The notes under the pieces are model-generated. The model worked only from the letters and a program-made list of their open reading frames with translations. It was not told the origin of the DNA and did no database searches. Below are positions 54,742 to 62,801 of a stretch of 64,000 nucleotides of DNA, one piece after another. Source of the stretch: Gammaproteobacteria bacterium. GTDB taxonomy: Bacteria; Pseudomonadota; Gammaproteobacteria; HK1. The position numbers and the translations under genes are program-made. Within the stretch, counting starts at the first letter, position 1. Every line of letters begins with the position of its first letter. The stretch spans positions 1 through 64,000 of the forward strand of contig JAJFJT010000003.1 of the NCBI GenBank assembly GCA_021773795.1, given 5' to 3'.

Positions 54742-56688
54742 ATGGGCAAATCTGTTGAAGAACTGCAAGAAATAGTCAAGAGCTTTAAAGCCCTTGGCAT
54801 GACCATGAGTTCCGCCGTGGGTGGTGGTCACGTGGGTGGTGCCATGTCTGGTGCCGAGTGGATGATTGCTGGCTGGTTTGACAAGCTGAATATCGACCCG
54901 GAGTCTGATGCGCGCGACCGCTATTTCGTCGGCCAGGGCCACATCACCCCCGGTATCTATTCACTGCTGGTCCATAAGGGCTACTACAAGTGGCAGGATA
55001 CCGTTGGCTACCGTCGTTATGGCAGCCCCTTCCAGGGTCACCCGGACCGCACCAAGCTCTATGGCTGGGAAATGTCCTCCGGTTCTCTGGGTCAAGCCCT
55101 TGGCGTTGCCGTTGGCTCCGCTTTGGCCGCCAAGCTGCAGGGCAAGGATCATTGGATCGTTACCCAGAACAGCGACGGTGAGCTGCAGGAAGGCAGCATG
55201 TGGGAAGCCATTATGTTTGCCGGCGCCCATGGTCTTGATAACCTGGTCACCTTCATTGATTTCAACCGCATCCAGAACTACAGCCGCATCGAAGACTGTA
55301 ATGAGTTGGAGCCCCTGGCTGATAAGTTCCGTGCCTTCAACTGGGAAGTTATTGAGCTTTCCGATGGCAATGACATGCAGGCAGTTTGCAATGCCTATGA
55401 CAAGGCTATGGTTCCGGGCAAGGGTAAGCCGACTGTAGTTATCGGCACGACCAAGATTGGCAAGGGCGTTTCCTTCATGCACGACGTGGTTGCCTATCAC
55501 TCCAAGGCTCCGGGTCGCGATCAGTTGGCTGGTGCCTTCGAAGAGCTTGGTGTTGAGTTCCCACACGAGGAGTTCTGCAAACTGGCCGACGAGTATCAGG
55601 AGAAGGTTACCGGCGAGCTCAACGATGCAGATCCGAAGTTCGGCAAGGCCTATGGCTGGAATGCCGGCGACGATATGAAGGTGGAGCAGGTGTGGACCGG
55701 TATCGGTATCACTGAGGGTTTCCGTGAATGTCTGGACGCTGACAAGAATGTCATCGTCTGTACCGATGACTCCCATAAGCTCATCGGCATGAATGATGAT
55801 GACAAAGCCAAGTACAAGGGCAGCAACCAGTTCGTAGACGTCGGTTGTGCCGAGCAGAATATGGCTATGATCTCCGCCGGTCTGGCGAAAGAGGGCTTCA
55901 TTCCTCTGTCCCAGGGCTACACCGGTTTCGCCGTGGGTCGTGGTTATGACCACATCCGCACCAGCATCGCCTTCTCTGACTTCAATGCGAAGTACTTTCC
56001 CACCGAGGCACTGCTAGGCGGCGACGGCGGCATGCACGAGTGCATGGAAGGCATCACCTTGGGCTACTACATGCCCAACATGCGGATCCAGTGGCCGTGT
56101 GACAACAACGAAGCCAAGCGTGCCACCAAGGCTGCTATCTCCGAGGTGAAGGGTCCGATCATCACCCTGCAGGAACGTGCTCCGAAGCCGGTAGTGACCA
56201 AGGCCGATACTCCCTATCAGTATGGAGTGGCTAACGTCATTAACTTCACCGGTCGCCAGGCTAACTTCGTAGATGCCTTCGATACCGCGCTGTCCACCGA
56301 CTGGGCTCCGCGCAGTGCCGATCTGGCCATTGTTGCCTGTGGTTCCATGGTGGCTGAAGCGATGCGTGCATCCGTTATCCTCAAGGAGGAAAAGGGACTG
56401 GACGTGACCGTGGTCAACATGCATACCGTCAAGCCGTTGGATAGCGCTGGTCTGGTTAAGGCCGTGGACGGCGTCAAGGGCGTGATCGCTATCTCTCAGG
56501 ATCACAATGAAGCCCTGGGTAATATCGTCGCAGGTGCCATCCTTGAGGCTGGTCCTGGTCCGAAAATGAAGCGCATGGGTGTGCGTGATCAGTTCGGCCA
56601 GACTGCCAAGCCTTATGAGCTGGTACAGCACTACGGCATTACCGCTGAGCACATTGCTGAAAGCGCCATCGAACTTCTCGGTGCCTAA
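54742..56688 (+). CDS. Transketolase-like protein 2 (block B)
   Basis: This 648-aa close paralogue of the 40.2-kb protein shows GGGHVGGAMSGAE, GQGHITPGIYSLL, SDGELQEGSMWEAIM, DVGCAEQNMAMISAGLAKEG, and F419-P-T-E422 then GGDGGMHE (H432). Thiamine-site residues are kept, while the His that grips the donor phosphate in TktA is not. ATG at 54742 follows AGGAG; a longer frame from 54658 lacks a site. Codon use suggests very high expression. It is flanked by terminators, so it forms its own unit. The substrate is unknown. Confidence 0.88.
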   Translation: MGKSVEELQEIVKSFKALGMTMSSAVGGGHVGGAMSGAEWMIAGWFDKLNIDPESDARDRYFVGQGHITPGIYSLLVHKGYYKWQDTVGYRRYGSPFQGHPDRTKLYGWEMSSGSLGQALGVAVGSALAAKLQGKDHWIVTQNSDGELQEGSMWEAIMFAGAHGLDNLVTFIDFNRIQNYSRIEDCNELEPLADKFRAFNWEVIELSDGNDMQAVCNAYDKAMVPGKGKPTVVIGTTKIGKGVSFMHDVVAYHSKAPGRDQLAGAFEELGVEFPHEEFCKLADEYQEKVTGELNDADPKFGKAYGWNAGDDMKVEQVWTGIGITEGFRECLDADKNVIVCTDDSHKLIGMNDDDKAKYKGSNQFVDVGCAEQNMAMISAGLAKEGFIPLSQGYTGFAVGRGYDHIRTSIAFSDFNAKYFPTEALLGGDGGMHECMEGITLGYYMPNMRIQWPCDNNEAKRATKAAISEVKGPIITLQERAPKPVVTKADTPYQYGVANVINFTGRQANFVDAFDTALSTDWAPRSADLAIVACGSMVAEAMRASVILKEEKGLDVTVVNMHTVKPLDSAGLVKAVDGVKGVIAISQDHNEALGNIVAGAILEAGPGPKMKRMGVRDQFGQTAKPYELVQHYGITAEHIAESAIELLGA

Positions 56689-56709
56689 GCAGTAGCCAAG
56701 TAGTAATCA

Positions 56710-56741
56710 AAGGAGGGTGGTTTGCCACCCTCCTTTTTTTT
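56710..56741 (+). terminator. Intrinsic terminator after transketolase 2
   Basis: AAGGAGGGTGG pairs with CCACCCTCCTT around a short loop, then a run of eight T. It lies 13 nt before the HAD hydrolase start, so only part of transcription would read through. Confidence 0.92.
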
Positions 56742-56753
56742 CAGGAGAAGATT

Positions 56754-57656
56754 ATGGCTAGCAAAAGCCTAGTAGATATGGTGGTCTTTGACCTCGGCGG
56801 TACCGTCTGTGACGGTATCGATGAGGAAACAGGTCTTGCCAACATTGGCCCGATCAACGCACTGCGCTTCAGCTTGAAGCGGGTGTGGGACATCGATCCT
56901 CCCTTCGACGTGATCTTGCCGCATATGGCAACGCGCAAGCTCGACCACTTGTTCAAGATCCTTACTACGCCTTCGATCGCGGCGGAGTTCAAGGAAAAGC
57001 ATGGCCGTGAGCCGGTCTTTGCCGATGCCGAGTTCTGCTTCAACAGTGCCTTCAAGGAGATCCTTGAGATCGACGAAATGCCGAAGCGCTCCGAGCCTTT
57101 CGAGGGTGTGATCGACATGTTCAAGGACCTTAAGTCCAAGGGCATCAAGATTGGTATCGACACCGGTTTCTATGCCAAGGCAGTGCGTATCATCCTTGGC
57201 AAGTTTGGCCACAACCACCTGATCGATGCCGACATCGGTGCCGATGAGGTTTCCCAGGCGCGTCCCTGGCCGTTCATGATGTTCAAGCTTATGGATGACC
57301 TGGAAATCATCGACGTACGCCGTACCATGAAGGTGGGTGATGTGTATCCCACTGACTTCCTGGAAGGTTATAACACCGGTGGCATTTCCGTGGGCCTGAC
57401 CGAGTGCGGTAACTCCCGTCCGGCGAGCACCTGGAAATCCTTCGAGACTTCCGATGGTCGTGAGGTTCGGGCAGTGGAGTGGTTTGCCACCAGCCTGGAA
57501 GAGAAGGATCAGATGTTCCGTGGTTGGTTGCGTGATGCCGCGGACAACGGTACCCGAGTGCCTTATCCCATGGTGCTCATCCCTCATTCTAACCAGCTGA
57601 CCCAGCTGATTAATGAGATGGAGCAGATCGCTCCGGTGTTCACCTCCTTGCTATAA
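56754..57656 (+). CDS. Phosphonatase-like HAD-superfamily hydrolase
   Basis: This 300-aa protein begins its HAD core with VVFDLGGTVCD. Asp13 would be the nucleophile, and the +2 Asp of ordinary HAD phosphatases is absent, as in phosphonoacetaldehyde hydrolase (DWAGT). Lys62 in TRKLDHLFKI aligns by eye with the Schiff-base lysine of PhnX (LLKIDH), then KIGIDTGFY, ARPWPFMMFKLM and MKVGDVYPTDFLEGYNTGG match PhnX order. It is longer than PhnX (about 265 aa). A role in releasing Pi from a phosphonate aldehyde is inference. Confidence 0.8.
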   Translation: MASKSLVDMVVFDLGGTVCDGIDEETGLANIGPINALRFSLKRVWDIDPPFDVILPHMATRKLDHLFKILTTPSIAAEFKEKHGREPVFADAEFCFNSAFKEILEIDEMPKRSEPFEGVIDMFKDLKSKGIKIGIDTGFYAKAVRIILGKFGHNHLIDADIGADEVSQARPWPFMMFKLMDDLEIIDVRRTMKVGDVYPTDFLEGYNTGGISVGLTECGNSRPASTWKSFETSDGREVRAVEWFATSLEEKDQMFRGWLRDAADNGTRVPYPMVLIPHSNQLTQLINEMEQIAPVFTSLL

Positions 57657-58024
57657 GCGAAGAGGCCGGGGGCCTGACGTCATAAACATGGGCTCCAAGC
57701 CCCGGTCGTGCAACCGCGACCGGGGCTTTTTTTGCCTGGGAATTGTTAAAATAAAGTGCCCGTTAGAGGCTTCTAAGCACCTGATGCCCTTGATAAAATC
57801 AGCAAGTTAGTTCATAATCCCCTGCTAACTAAAGACATCCCAATACCCAAAGCCTCTGATGCTTTGCGAGGGCGGTTTCACCCAATGCCCTCCGATCCCG
57901 CCGCGCGCCACCGGGCGCCGACAGCAGCAATAAACCTTTTATATTTTTTCTATTGCGCGCCTAGCGTGCCTGCCCGCAGCTTCAATGGTTGGCCCCGGCG
58001 TACAGATATACAGGAGTAGAATTC
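57657..58024 (+). other. Intergenic region between HAD hydrolase and DUF47 genes
   Basis: This 368-bp gap contains a strong terminator near its start (57697-57733) and no convincing coding frame. AT-rich sequence near 57935-57955 (TTTTATATTTTTTCTATTG) could hold a promoter for the phosphate-transport pair. ACAGGAG just before ATG 58025 is the ribosome-binding site. Confidence 0.6.
57697..57733 (+). terminator. Intrinsic terminator after HAD hydrolase
   Basis: AAGCCCCGGTCG (57697-57708) pairs with CGACCGGGGCTT (57717-57728), followed by a T run. Confidence 0.93.
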
Positions 58025-58687
58025 ATGGAACTTCCAAAGATGAAGGGCCTGTTTGGCCGTTCGCGGGCTCTGGAGGTGGAGATCGATCATTTCCACGACA
58101 AGCTTTCCCAATCCGCCGTTATTTTCAAAACTGCTTTGGCTGCCTATCTCAAGGCCGGTGCTACTGAGGGCTTCATTGAGAGGCAGCAGCATCTGAATGC
58201 CCTTGAGACTGAGGGCGATAAGTTGCGTCGCTCCATCGAGACCAAGCTGTATGCCGAGACCTTGATCCCCGAATCCCGTGGTGATGTGCTGGGTTTGCTG
58301 GAGGCTTCCGATGAGGTGCACGGCGCGTTGCAGGGTGCGTTGTGGGGGTTCGCCATTGAGTTGCCCGATATCCCCGAGGAATTTTGTGAGGAATTCATGG
58401 AGCTAGGTGATATGGCGGTGATGACCGTGGAATCTTTGGTGCTGGCATCACGCGCTTTCTTCCGCAACATCGAGGCGGTGCTAGACCATAATCACAAGGT
58501 GGAATTCTATGAAACCGAGGCGGATAAAATTAGCAGCAAGCTGAAGATGGCTATCTTTCGCTCTGATCTTGATTTGGCCCACAAGCTTCACCTGCGTACG
58601 TTTGTTGAACGTATCGATGAGATTGCGGACAAGGCCGAGGATGTTGCGGATCATCTGAATATTTACGCCATCAAGCGTTCTATCTAA
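58025..58687 (+). CDS. DUF47 (PhoU-like) phosphate transport accessory protein
   Basis: This 220-aa helical protein of the DUF47/PhoU-like family shows FFERL-type spacing in MELPKMKGLFGRSRALEVEIDHF, then ALETEGDKLRRSIETKLYAETLIP, EASDEVHGALQGALW and VERIDEIADKAEDVADHLNIYAIKR. Such proteins sit beside PiT transporters and modulate them. ATG at 58025 follows AGGAG. The PiT gene follows by 12 nt. Confidence 0.9.
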   Translation: MELPKMKGLFGRSRALEVEIDHFHDKLSQSAVIFKTALAAYLKAGATEGFIERQQHLNALETEGDKLRRSIETKLYAETLIPESRGDVLGLLEASDEVHGALQGALWGFAIELPDIPEEFCEEFMELGDMAVMTVESLVLASRAFFRNIEAVLDHNHKVEFYETEADKISSKLKMAIFRSDLDLAHKLHLRTFVERIDEIADKAEDVADHLNIYAIKRSI

Positions 58688-58699
58688 AGGGAGCGTCTG

Positions 58700-60178
58700 A
58701 TGGAAATCGCAGTTCTATTCTTTTTGTCCAGCGGACTATTTCTCGGCTGGGCACTGGGAGCGAACGATGCCGCCAACGTCTTTGGTACGGCGGTGGGTAC
58801 GCGGATGGTCAAATTTGGCACCGCGGCGCTCATCTGCAGCATCTTCGTCATCCTCGGGGCCACCATCAGTGGTGCGGGTGCTGCCCATACTCTGGGTAAA
58901 TTGGGTGCGGTTAATGCGCTTGGAGGCTCCTTTATGGCGGCCTTCTCGGCGGCGGCCGCGGTCTATGCCATGACCAAGGTGGGTATTCCCGTTTCTACCT
59001 CTCAGGCTATCGTCGGTTCGATTATTGGCTGGAACCTGTATAGCGAAAACGTAACCGATACCAACGCGCTGATAAAAATCGTGACCACCTGGTTTGTTTG
59101 CCCGGTGTTAGCAGCCGTACTTGGTGCATCGCTATATAAGTTGACTCACGTGGTGTTGGGATTTGCCAAACTGCATCTGCTGCGTCTTGACGCCTATACG
59201 CGTATTGGGCTGGTGCTGGCGGGTGCCTTTGGTTCCTATAGTCTGGGTGCCAATAACATCGCCAACGTCATGGGTGTATTTGTACCCTCTTCGCCGTTCA
59301 CCGAGTTTCGCTTTATGGATCTTGTGACCCTGAGCTCGGTGCAGCAGCTGTTTTTATTGGGAGCAATCGCTATCGCAGTGGGTGTATTTACCTATTCCAA
59401 ACGGGTGATGTTGACCGTTGGTGGTGGTTTGATGCCGCTCAGCGCCGTGGGTGCCTGGGTGGTGGTGGTTTCTCATTCCATCGTACTCTTTCTGTTTGCC
59501 TCGGTGGGGCTGGAGTCCATTCTTGCTTCCAACGGTCTGCCAACCATCCCACTGGTACCGGTGTCGAGTTCGCAGGCGGTTATCGGTGCTGTTATCGGCA
59601 TTGGTCTGCTTAAAGGTGGGCGCGGTATTCGCTGGAACGTGCTCGGAGGAATTTTTACCGGCTGGATGATCACCCCGATTATTTCGGCGTTGATTTGTTT
59701 TGTCGGCTTGTATTTCCTGCAAAACGTATTCGATCAGAAGGTCTACCAACCAGTCAGTTTTGAGATGAGCGAAATGGTGATTGAGCGCCTGGATCAGGAA
59801 AAGATTTCGCGTGCACATTTTGTAGACCTGACCGGTCAGCGGTACGACTCCGGCCGTGCCTTGATGCAGGCGGTTGGAAGGCAGACCTCGCTGAGCAGCA
59901 AGGAGGAGGGCAAAGTGCTCGACTTTGCTCGAATCTCACCGCTGACTATTTCCATCGACAAGATCGAACATCTGGATACGGAGTGGTTTAGTGGCCCACA
60001 GATTCAGGCGCTGAAGGAGCTGAGCGGGCGCTCTTATCGCTACAACTGGAGGCTGGCCGATGCACTTTCCAAACAGTCGGAGGCCTGGAAGCTCAAGCCG
60101 AAGATCACGGCTAATAAGCTGTATAACAAGGGTGTTAGCCAACGCCTGGAGGGGCTCTACCGGAAGTTTAAGGATTAG
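58700..60178 (+). CDS. PiT-family inorganic phosphate transporter
   Basis: This 492-aa carrier has the duplicated PiT signatures: GWALGANDAANVFGTAVGTRMV near residue 15 and GSYSLGANNIANVMGVFVP near 182. Both halves have VSTSQAIVGSIIGW or VSSSQAVIGAVIG segments. About ten membrane helices end near residue 345, and a soluble C-terminal extension of roughly 140 residues follows, unlike E. coli PitA. It is co-transcribed with DUF47. PiT proteins move metal-phosphate with protons and can work in either direction. Confidence 0.92.
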   Translation: MEIAVLFFLSSGLFLGWALGANDAANVFGTAVGTRMVKFGTAALICSIFVILGATISGAGAAHTLGKLGAVNALGGSFMAAFSAAAAVYAMTKVGIPVSTSQAIVGSIIGWNLYSENVTDTNALIKIVTTWFVCPVLAAVLGASLYKLTHVVLGFAKLHLLRLDAYTRIGLVLAGAFGSYSLGANNIANVMGVFVPSSPFTEFRFMDLVTLSSVQQLFLLGAIAIAVGVFTYSKRVMLTVGGGLMPLSAVGAWVVVVSHSIVLFLFASVGLESILASNGLPTIPLVPVSSSQAVIGAVIGIGLLKGGRGIRWNVLGGIFTGWMITPIISALICFVGLYFLQNVFDQKVYQPVSFEMSEMVIERLDQEKISRAHFVDLTGQRYDSGRALMQAVGRQTSLSSKEEGKVLDFARISPLTISIDKIEHLDTEWFSGPQIQALKELSGRSYRYNWRLADALSKQSEAWKLKPKITANKLYNKGVSQRLEGLYRKFKD

Positions 60179-60241
60179 ACTGAGGTAGCGTTTCTGTCAG
60201 CATGTGGATGCGAGTTTCGTGGCGATATGATGGCAATGGAG

Positions 60242-60278
60242 AAACCGGTTGGGAGTTAATCCCAACCGGTTTTTTTTC
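60242..60278 (+). terminator. Intrinsic terminator after PiT gene
   Basis: AAACCGGTTGGGA (60242-60254) pairs with TCCCAACCGGTTT (60260-60272), then a T run. Confidence 0.94.
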
Positions 60279-60365
60279 GCCTGCATATCTTTGCTATCCA
60301 ATGTTTGACTTCATCCGACGGCTTGAGAACAATGGCATGAGTTTTTATTCATGCGAGAGCCTTTA

Positions 60366-61304
60366 ATGTCGGAGCGTTTACCCCCTATTTCTGCACTACG
60401 GGCCCTCGAGGCCGCAGCGCGGCTGTTAAATTTCACCCAGGCCGCTCAAGAGCTGAACGTCACCCAGAGTGCCATCAGTCATCAGGTACGGCATCTTGAG
60501 GAAATCTGGGGGCTGAAGCTTTTCGACCGGCGCGCACGCCAACTGGCGCTTACCCGTAACGGCCAGGCCCTGGCGCCGTTGGTGGGTCGTTTTCTGGACC
60601 GTATGGCGGTTACTCTGGAGGCATTACGCAATGAATCCCAGCGTGAACCCTTGCGAGTGAACATGCTGCAGTCCTTTGCGGTCAAGTGGCTGACCCCCAG
60701 GCTAAATCGTTTTCACGAAGCCTATCCGGACCTGGATGTCTGGATCTCCACCAGCGAGGATTTTATGTCCTTTCGCAAGCAACAGGTGGATGTGGCGATA
60801 CGCCTTGGTGATGGTGATTATCCTGGGCTGCATACCAGCTTTTTGCTACGGGAATATGTATTTCCAGTTTGCACCCCGGAATTTGTCGAGCGTTATGGAA
60901 GGCCATCTACGCCTCAGGAGCTACTGAAATATCCGTTGTTATTACGCATGGGGGAGCCGGCACACCCGAACTGGGAGCACTGGTTTGCCAAGATAGGAAT
61001 GGCGGGTGTGGTGCTCACGGAGGGGCCCCGCTTCCCCGATACCAACATGGCGCTACAGGCGGCAATGGCCGGGCAGGGCGTTGCCCTTGCGCGCTCGGCT
61101 CATGTGGGAGATGATCTCGCTGCGGGACGTTTGATTAAGCTTTTCGATACTCACCTGCGTTCCAGTGTTTCCTATTATCTTGTCTGTCCCGAGGGGACCG
61201 AGGACTTTCCAAAGATTGCGGCCTTTCGGGAGTGGGTTCTGGCTGAGGCTGAGCGTGCCCAGTCACAATACGATCGATTAACCTCGGCCTCAGTAACGTC
61301 GTGA
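60366..61304 (+). CDS. LysR-family regulator (GcvA-like)
   Basis: This protein of about 312 aa has a helix-turn-helix (ALRALEAAARLLNFTQAAQELNVTQSAISHQVRHLEE) with the GcvA-type pattern, then a LysR effector domain (VDVAIRLGDGDYPGLHTSFLLREYVFPVCTPEF, PDTNMALQAAMAGQGVALARS). ATG at 60366 is used; ATG at 60351 is also open. The adjacent EamA permease gene may be a target, but no operator was identified. Confidence 0.92.
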   Translation: MSERLPPISALRALEAAARLLNFTQAAQELNVTQSAISHQVRHLEEIWGLKLFDRRARQLALTRNGQALAPLVGRFLDRMAVTLEALRNESQREPLRVNMLQSFAVKWLTPRLNRFHEAYPDLDVWISTSEDFMSFRKQQVDVAIRLGDGDYPGLHTSFLLREYVFPVCTPEFVERYGRPSTPQELLKYPLLLRMGEPAHPNWEHWFAKIGMAGVVLTEGPRFPDTNMALQAAMAGQGVALARSAHVGDDLAAGRLIKLFDTHLRSSVSYYLVCPEGTEDFPKIAAFREWVLAEAERAQSQYDRLTSASVTS

Positions 61305-61384
61305 AGTTTTACATCTCAAAGGGTTATGACAGCCAGTGTCTGGGCTGCTTTCCCCACCGTTCATCTCTTCGTTAGCCAGCTGAA

Positions 61385-62227
61385 GTGGAAGCCACGCTGA
61401 TATTGATGGTGTTGAGCGCTGCGGTTATGCACGCGTGCTGGAACACCCTGCTGAAATTAGGCGATGATCGTTTGTTGGTGATGGCGGTACTTACGGTTAT
61501 TAGCGGGATGATGGGGCTGATACTGCTTGCCTTTGGGGCCTGGCCCACCGCGTCTAGCTGGCCTTATATCATTGCCTCGGCACTGCTCAACAATGCCTAC
61601 TTCCTGTTCCTCATCAAGGCCTATGAGATAACCGATTTGTCGGTCGCCTATCCGCTTGCCCGTGGTTCCGCCCCCCTGCTGGTGGCTGCTGGAGCCGCGG
61701 TGTTTGCGGGAGAGGCACTCAATGCCGGTGAGTTTGCTGGGGTGGTGTTGGTCTCGATGGGCATTATCAGCCTTATGTGGGGGGCTTTTAGTCGTCTTCA
61801 GGATTGGAAAAACATCGCCTTTCCGTTGGCAACCGGTGCAATGATCGCCACCTATACCGTGGTTGACGGTATCGGCGTACGGCTTTCGGGCAGCCCGGCG
61901 GGTTTTATTGGCTGGCTACTGGTTTTTTCTGCCTTACCCATAGGCCTGCTTGCCTGGTGGCGTCGACAGGGTCGTATCGAAGCTTTTTTGCGCGCCCAGT
62001 GGCGTCAGGCACTGGTTGCTGGTGCGTTGGATTTTGGCGCCTATGGCTTGGCTATCTGGGCTCTGAGTCTGGGGGCGATGGTGCAGGTTTCGGCCTTGCG
62101 AGAGACCAGTGTGTTATTTGCCACCTACATCGGTACCCGCTTGTTGGGAGAACCGCTGGGTGCCCAGCGACTGTTTGCCGCCTCGCTGGTGGCTGCGGGC
62201 ATTGTGTTGCTCCATACCATGGCCTGA
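61385..62227 (+). CDS. EamA/DMT-family permease
   Basis: This 280-aa membrane protein has about ten short hydrophobic helices in two EamA repeats. HACWNTLLKLG opens the first, and AYEITDLSVAYPLARGSAPLLVAAGAAVFAGEAL and SALRETSVLFATYIGTRLLGE are typical. It is a metabolite exporter or importer with unknown substrate. The start is GTG at 61385. Confidence 0.9.
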   Translation: MEATLILMVLSAAVMHACWNTLLKLGDDRLLVMAVLTVISGMMGLILLAFGAWPTASSWPYIIASALLNNAYFLFLIKAYEITDLSVAYPLARGSAPLLVAAGAAVFAGEALNAGEFAGVVLVSMGIISLMWGAFSRLQDWKNIAFPLATGAMIATYTVVDGIGVRLSGSPAGFIGWLLVFSALPIGLLAWWRRQGRIEAFLRAQWRQALVAGALDFGAYGLAIWALSLGAMVQVSALRETSVLFATYIGTRLLGEPLGAQRLFAASLVAAGIVLLHTMA

Positions 62228-62237
62228 GGAATTCCTG

Positions 62238-62801
62238 ATGGCGTGTGAACAAATTATCTGTACCGAAACTCTGTTTGAGGGTGCCATTTTTCGGGTGCTT
62301 CGCCACCGGCTACAGCTGCCCTCGGGGAGGGTGGTTGAGCGTGAGGTGGTGGATAAGGGTGGAGACAGTGTTGCCATAGTGGCGGTGGACGAGAACGATA
62401 ATATCTATTTGCTTGATGAGTATTGCTGCGCTATCGATGCGCGCGTCCTGGGTTTGCCCAAGGGCATGATTGACGCGGATGAAAGTCCAGAGGGGGCGGC
62501 ACTCAGGGAGTTGCGGGAGGAAACCGGGTTTGCGGGTAACTTGCGTTTGTTGGCGCGCATGAGCCTGAGCCCTGGCTATCTCAATCAACACAGTTATGTA
62601 TTTCTCGCCACCGAACTGAAAGCAGCCCCGTTGGATGGTGACGAGGAGCATGCCCTGACGGTTGTGCCCGTGCCCTTCATGGATGCCTTCCGGATGGCGC
62701 GTGAAGGCAAGATTAGCGACGCTCGCACCATTGCTGGCATTGCTTTGGCCATGGATGTGCGAGAACGGCGCTTGGCTCAGGCGGCTCTCTCGGCGAGCTA
62801 G
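62238..62801 (+). CDS. Nudix hydrolase, ADP-sugar/NudE type
   Basis: This 187-aa protein has the Nudix box GMIDADESPEGAALRELREETGF near residue 76 with the REExxE metal ligands. SLSPGYLNQHSYVFLATEL downstream is seen in ADP compounds hydrolase NudE. It hydrolyses nucleoside diphosphate derivatives. It overlaps the convergent nadC by 4 nt at their 3' ends. Confidence 0.9.
   Translation: MACEQIICTETLFEGAIFRVLRHRLQLPSGRVVEREVVDKGGDSVAIVAVDENDNIYLLDEYCCAIDARVLGLPKGMIDADESPEGAALRELREETGFAGNLRLLARMSLSPGYLNQHSYVFLATELKAAPLDGDEEHALTVVPVPFMDAFRMAREGKISDARTIAGIALAMDVRERRLAQAALSAS

Noticed and set aside
54961-55953. 330-codon minus-strand open frame
   Set aside because: It is antisense to transketolase 2; long antisense frames are expected from its codon bias.
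40202-56688. Sulfoquinovose sulfo-transketolase pathway
   Set aside because: SqwGH is a split two-chain transketolase, whereas both proteins here are full length. No sulfosugar isomerase or sulfoacetaldehyde genes are present.
56769-57587. 272-codon minus-strand open frame
   Set aside because: It is antisense to the HAD hydrolase and has no family features.
48285-57656. C-P lyase phosphonate pathway
   Set aside because: No phnG-phnM genes occur in the window; only the transporter and a phosphonatase-like gene do.
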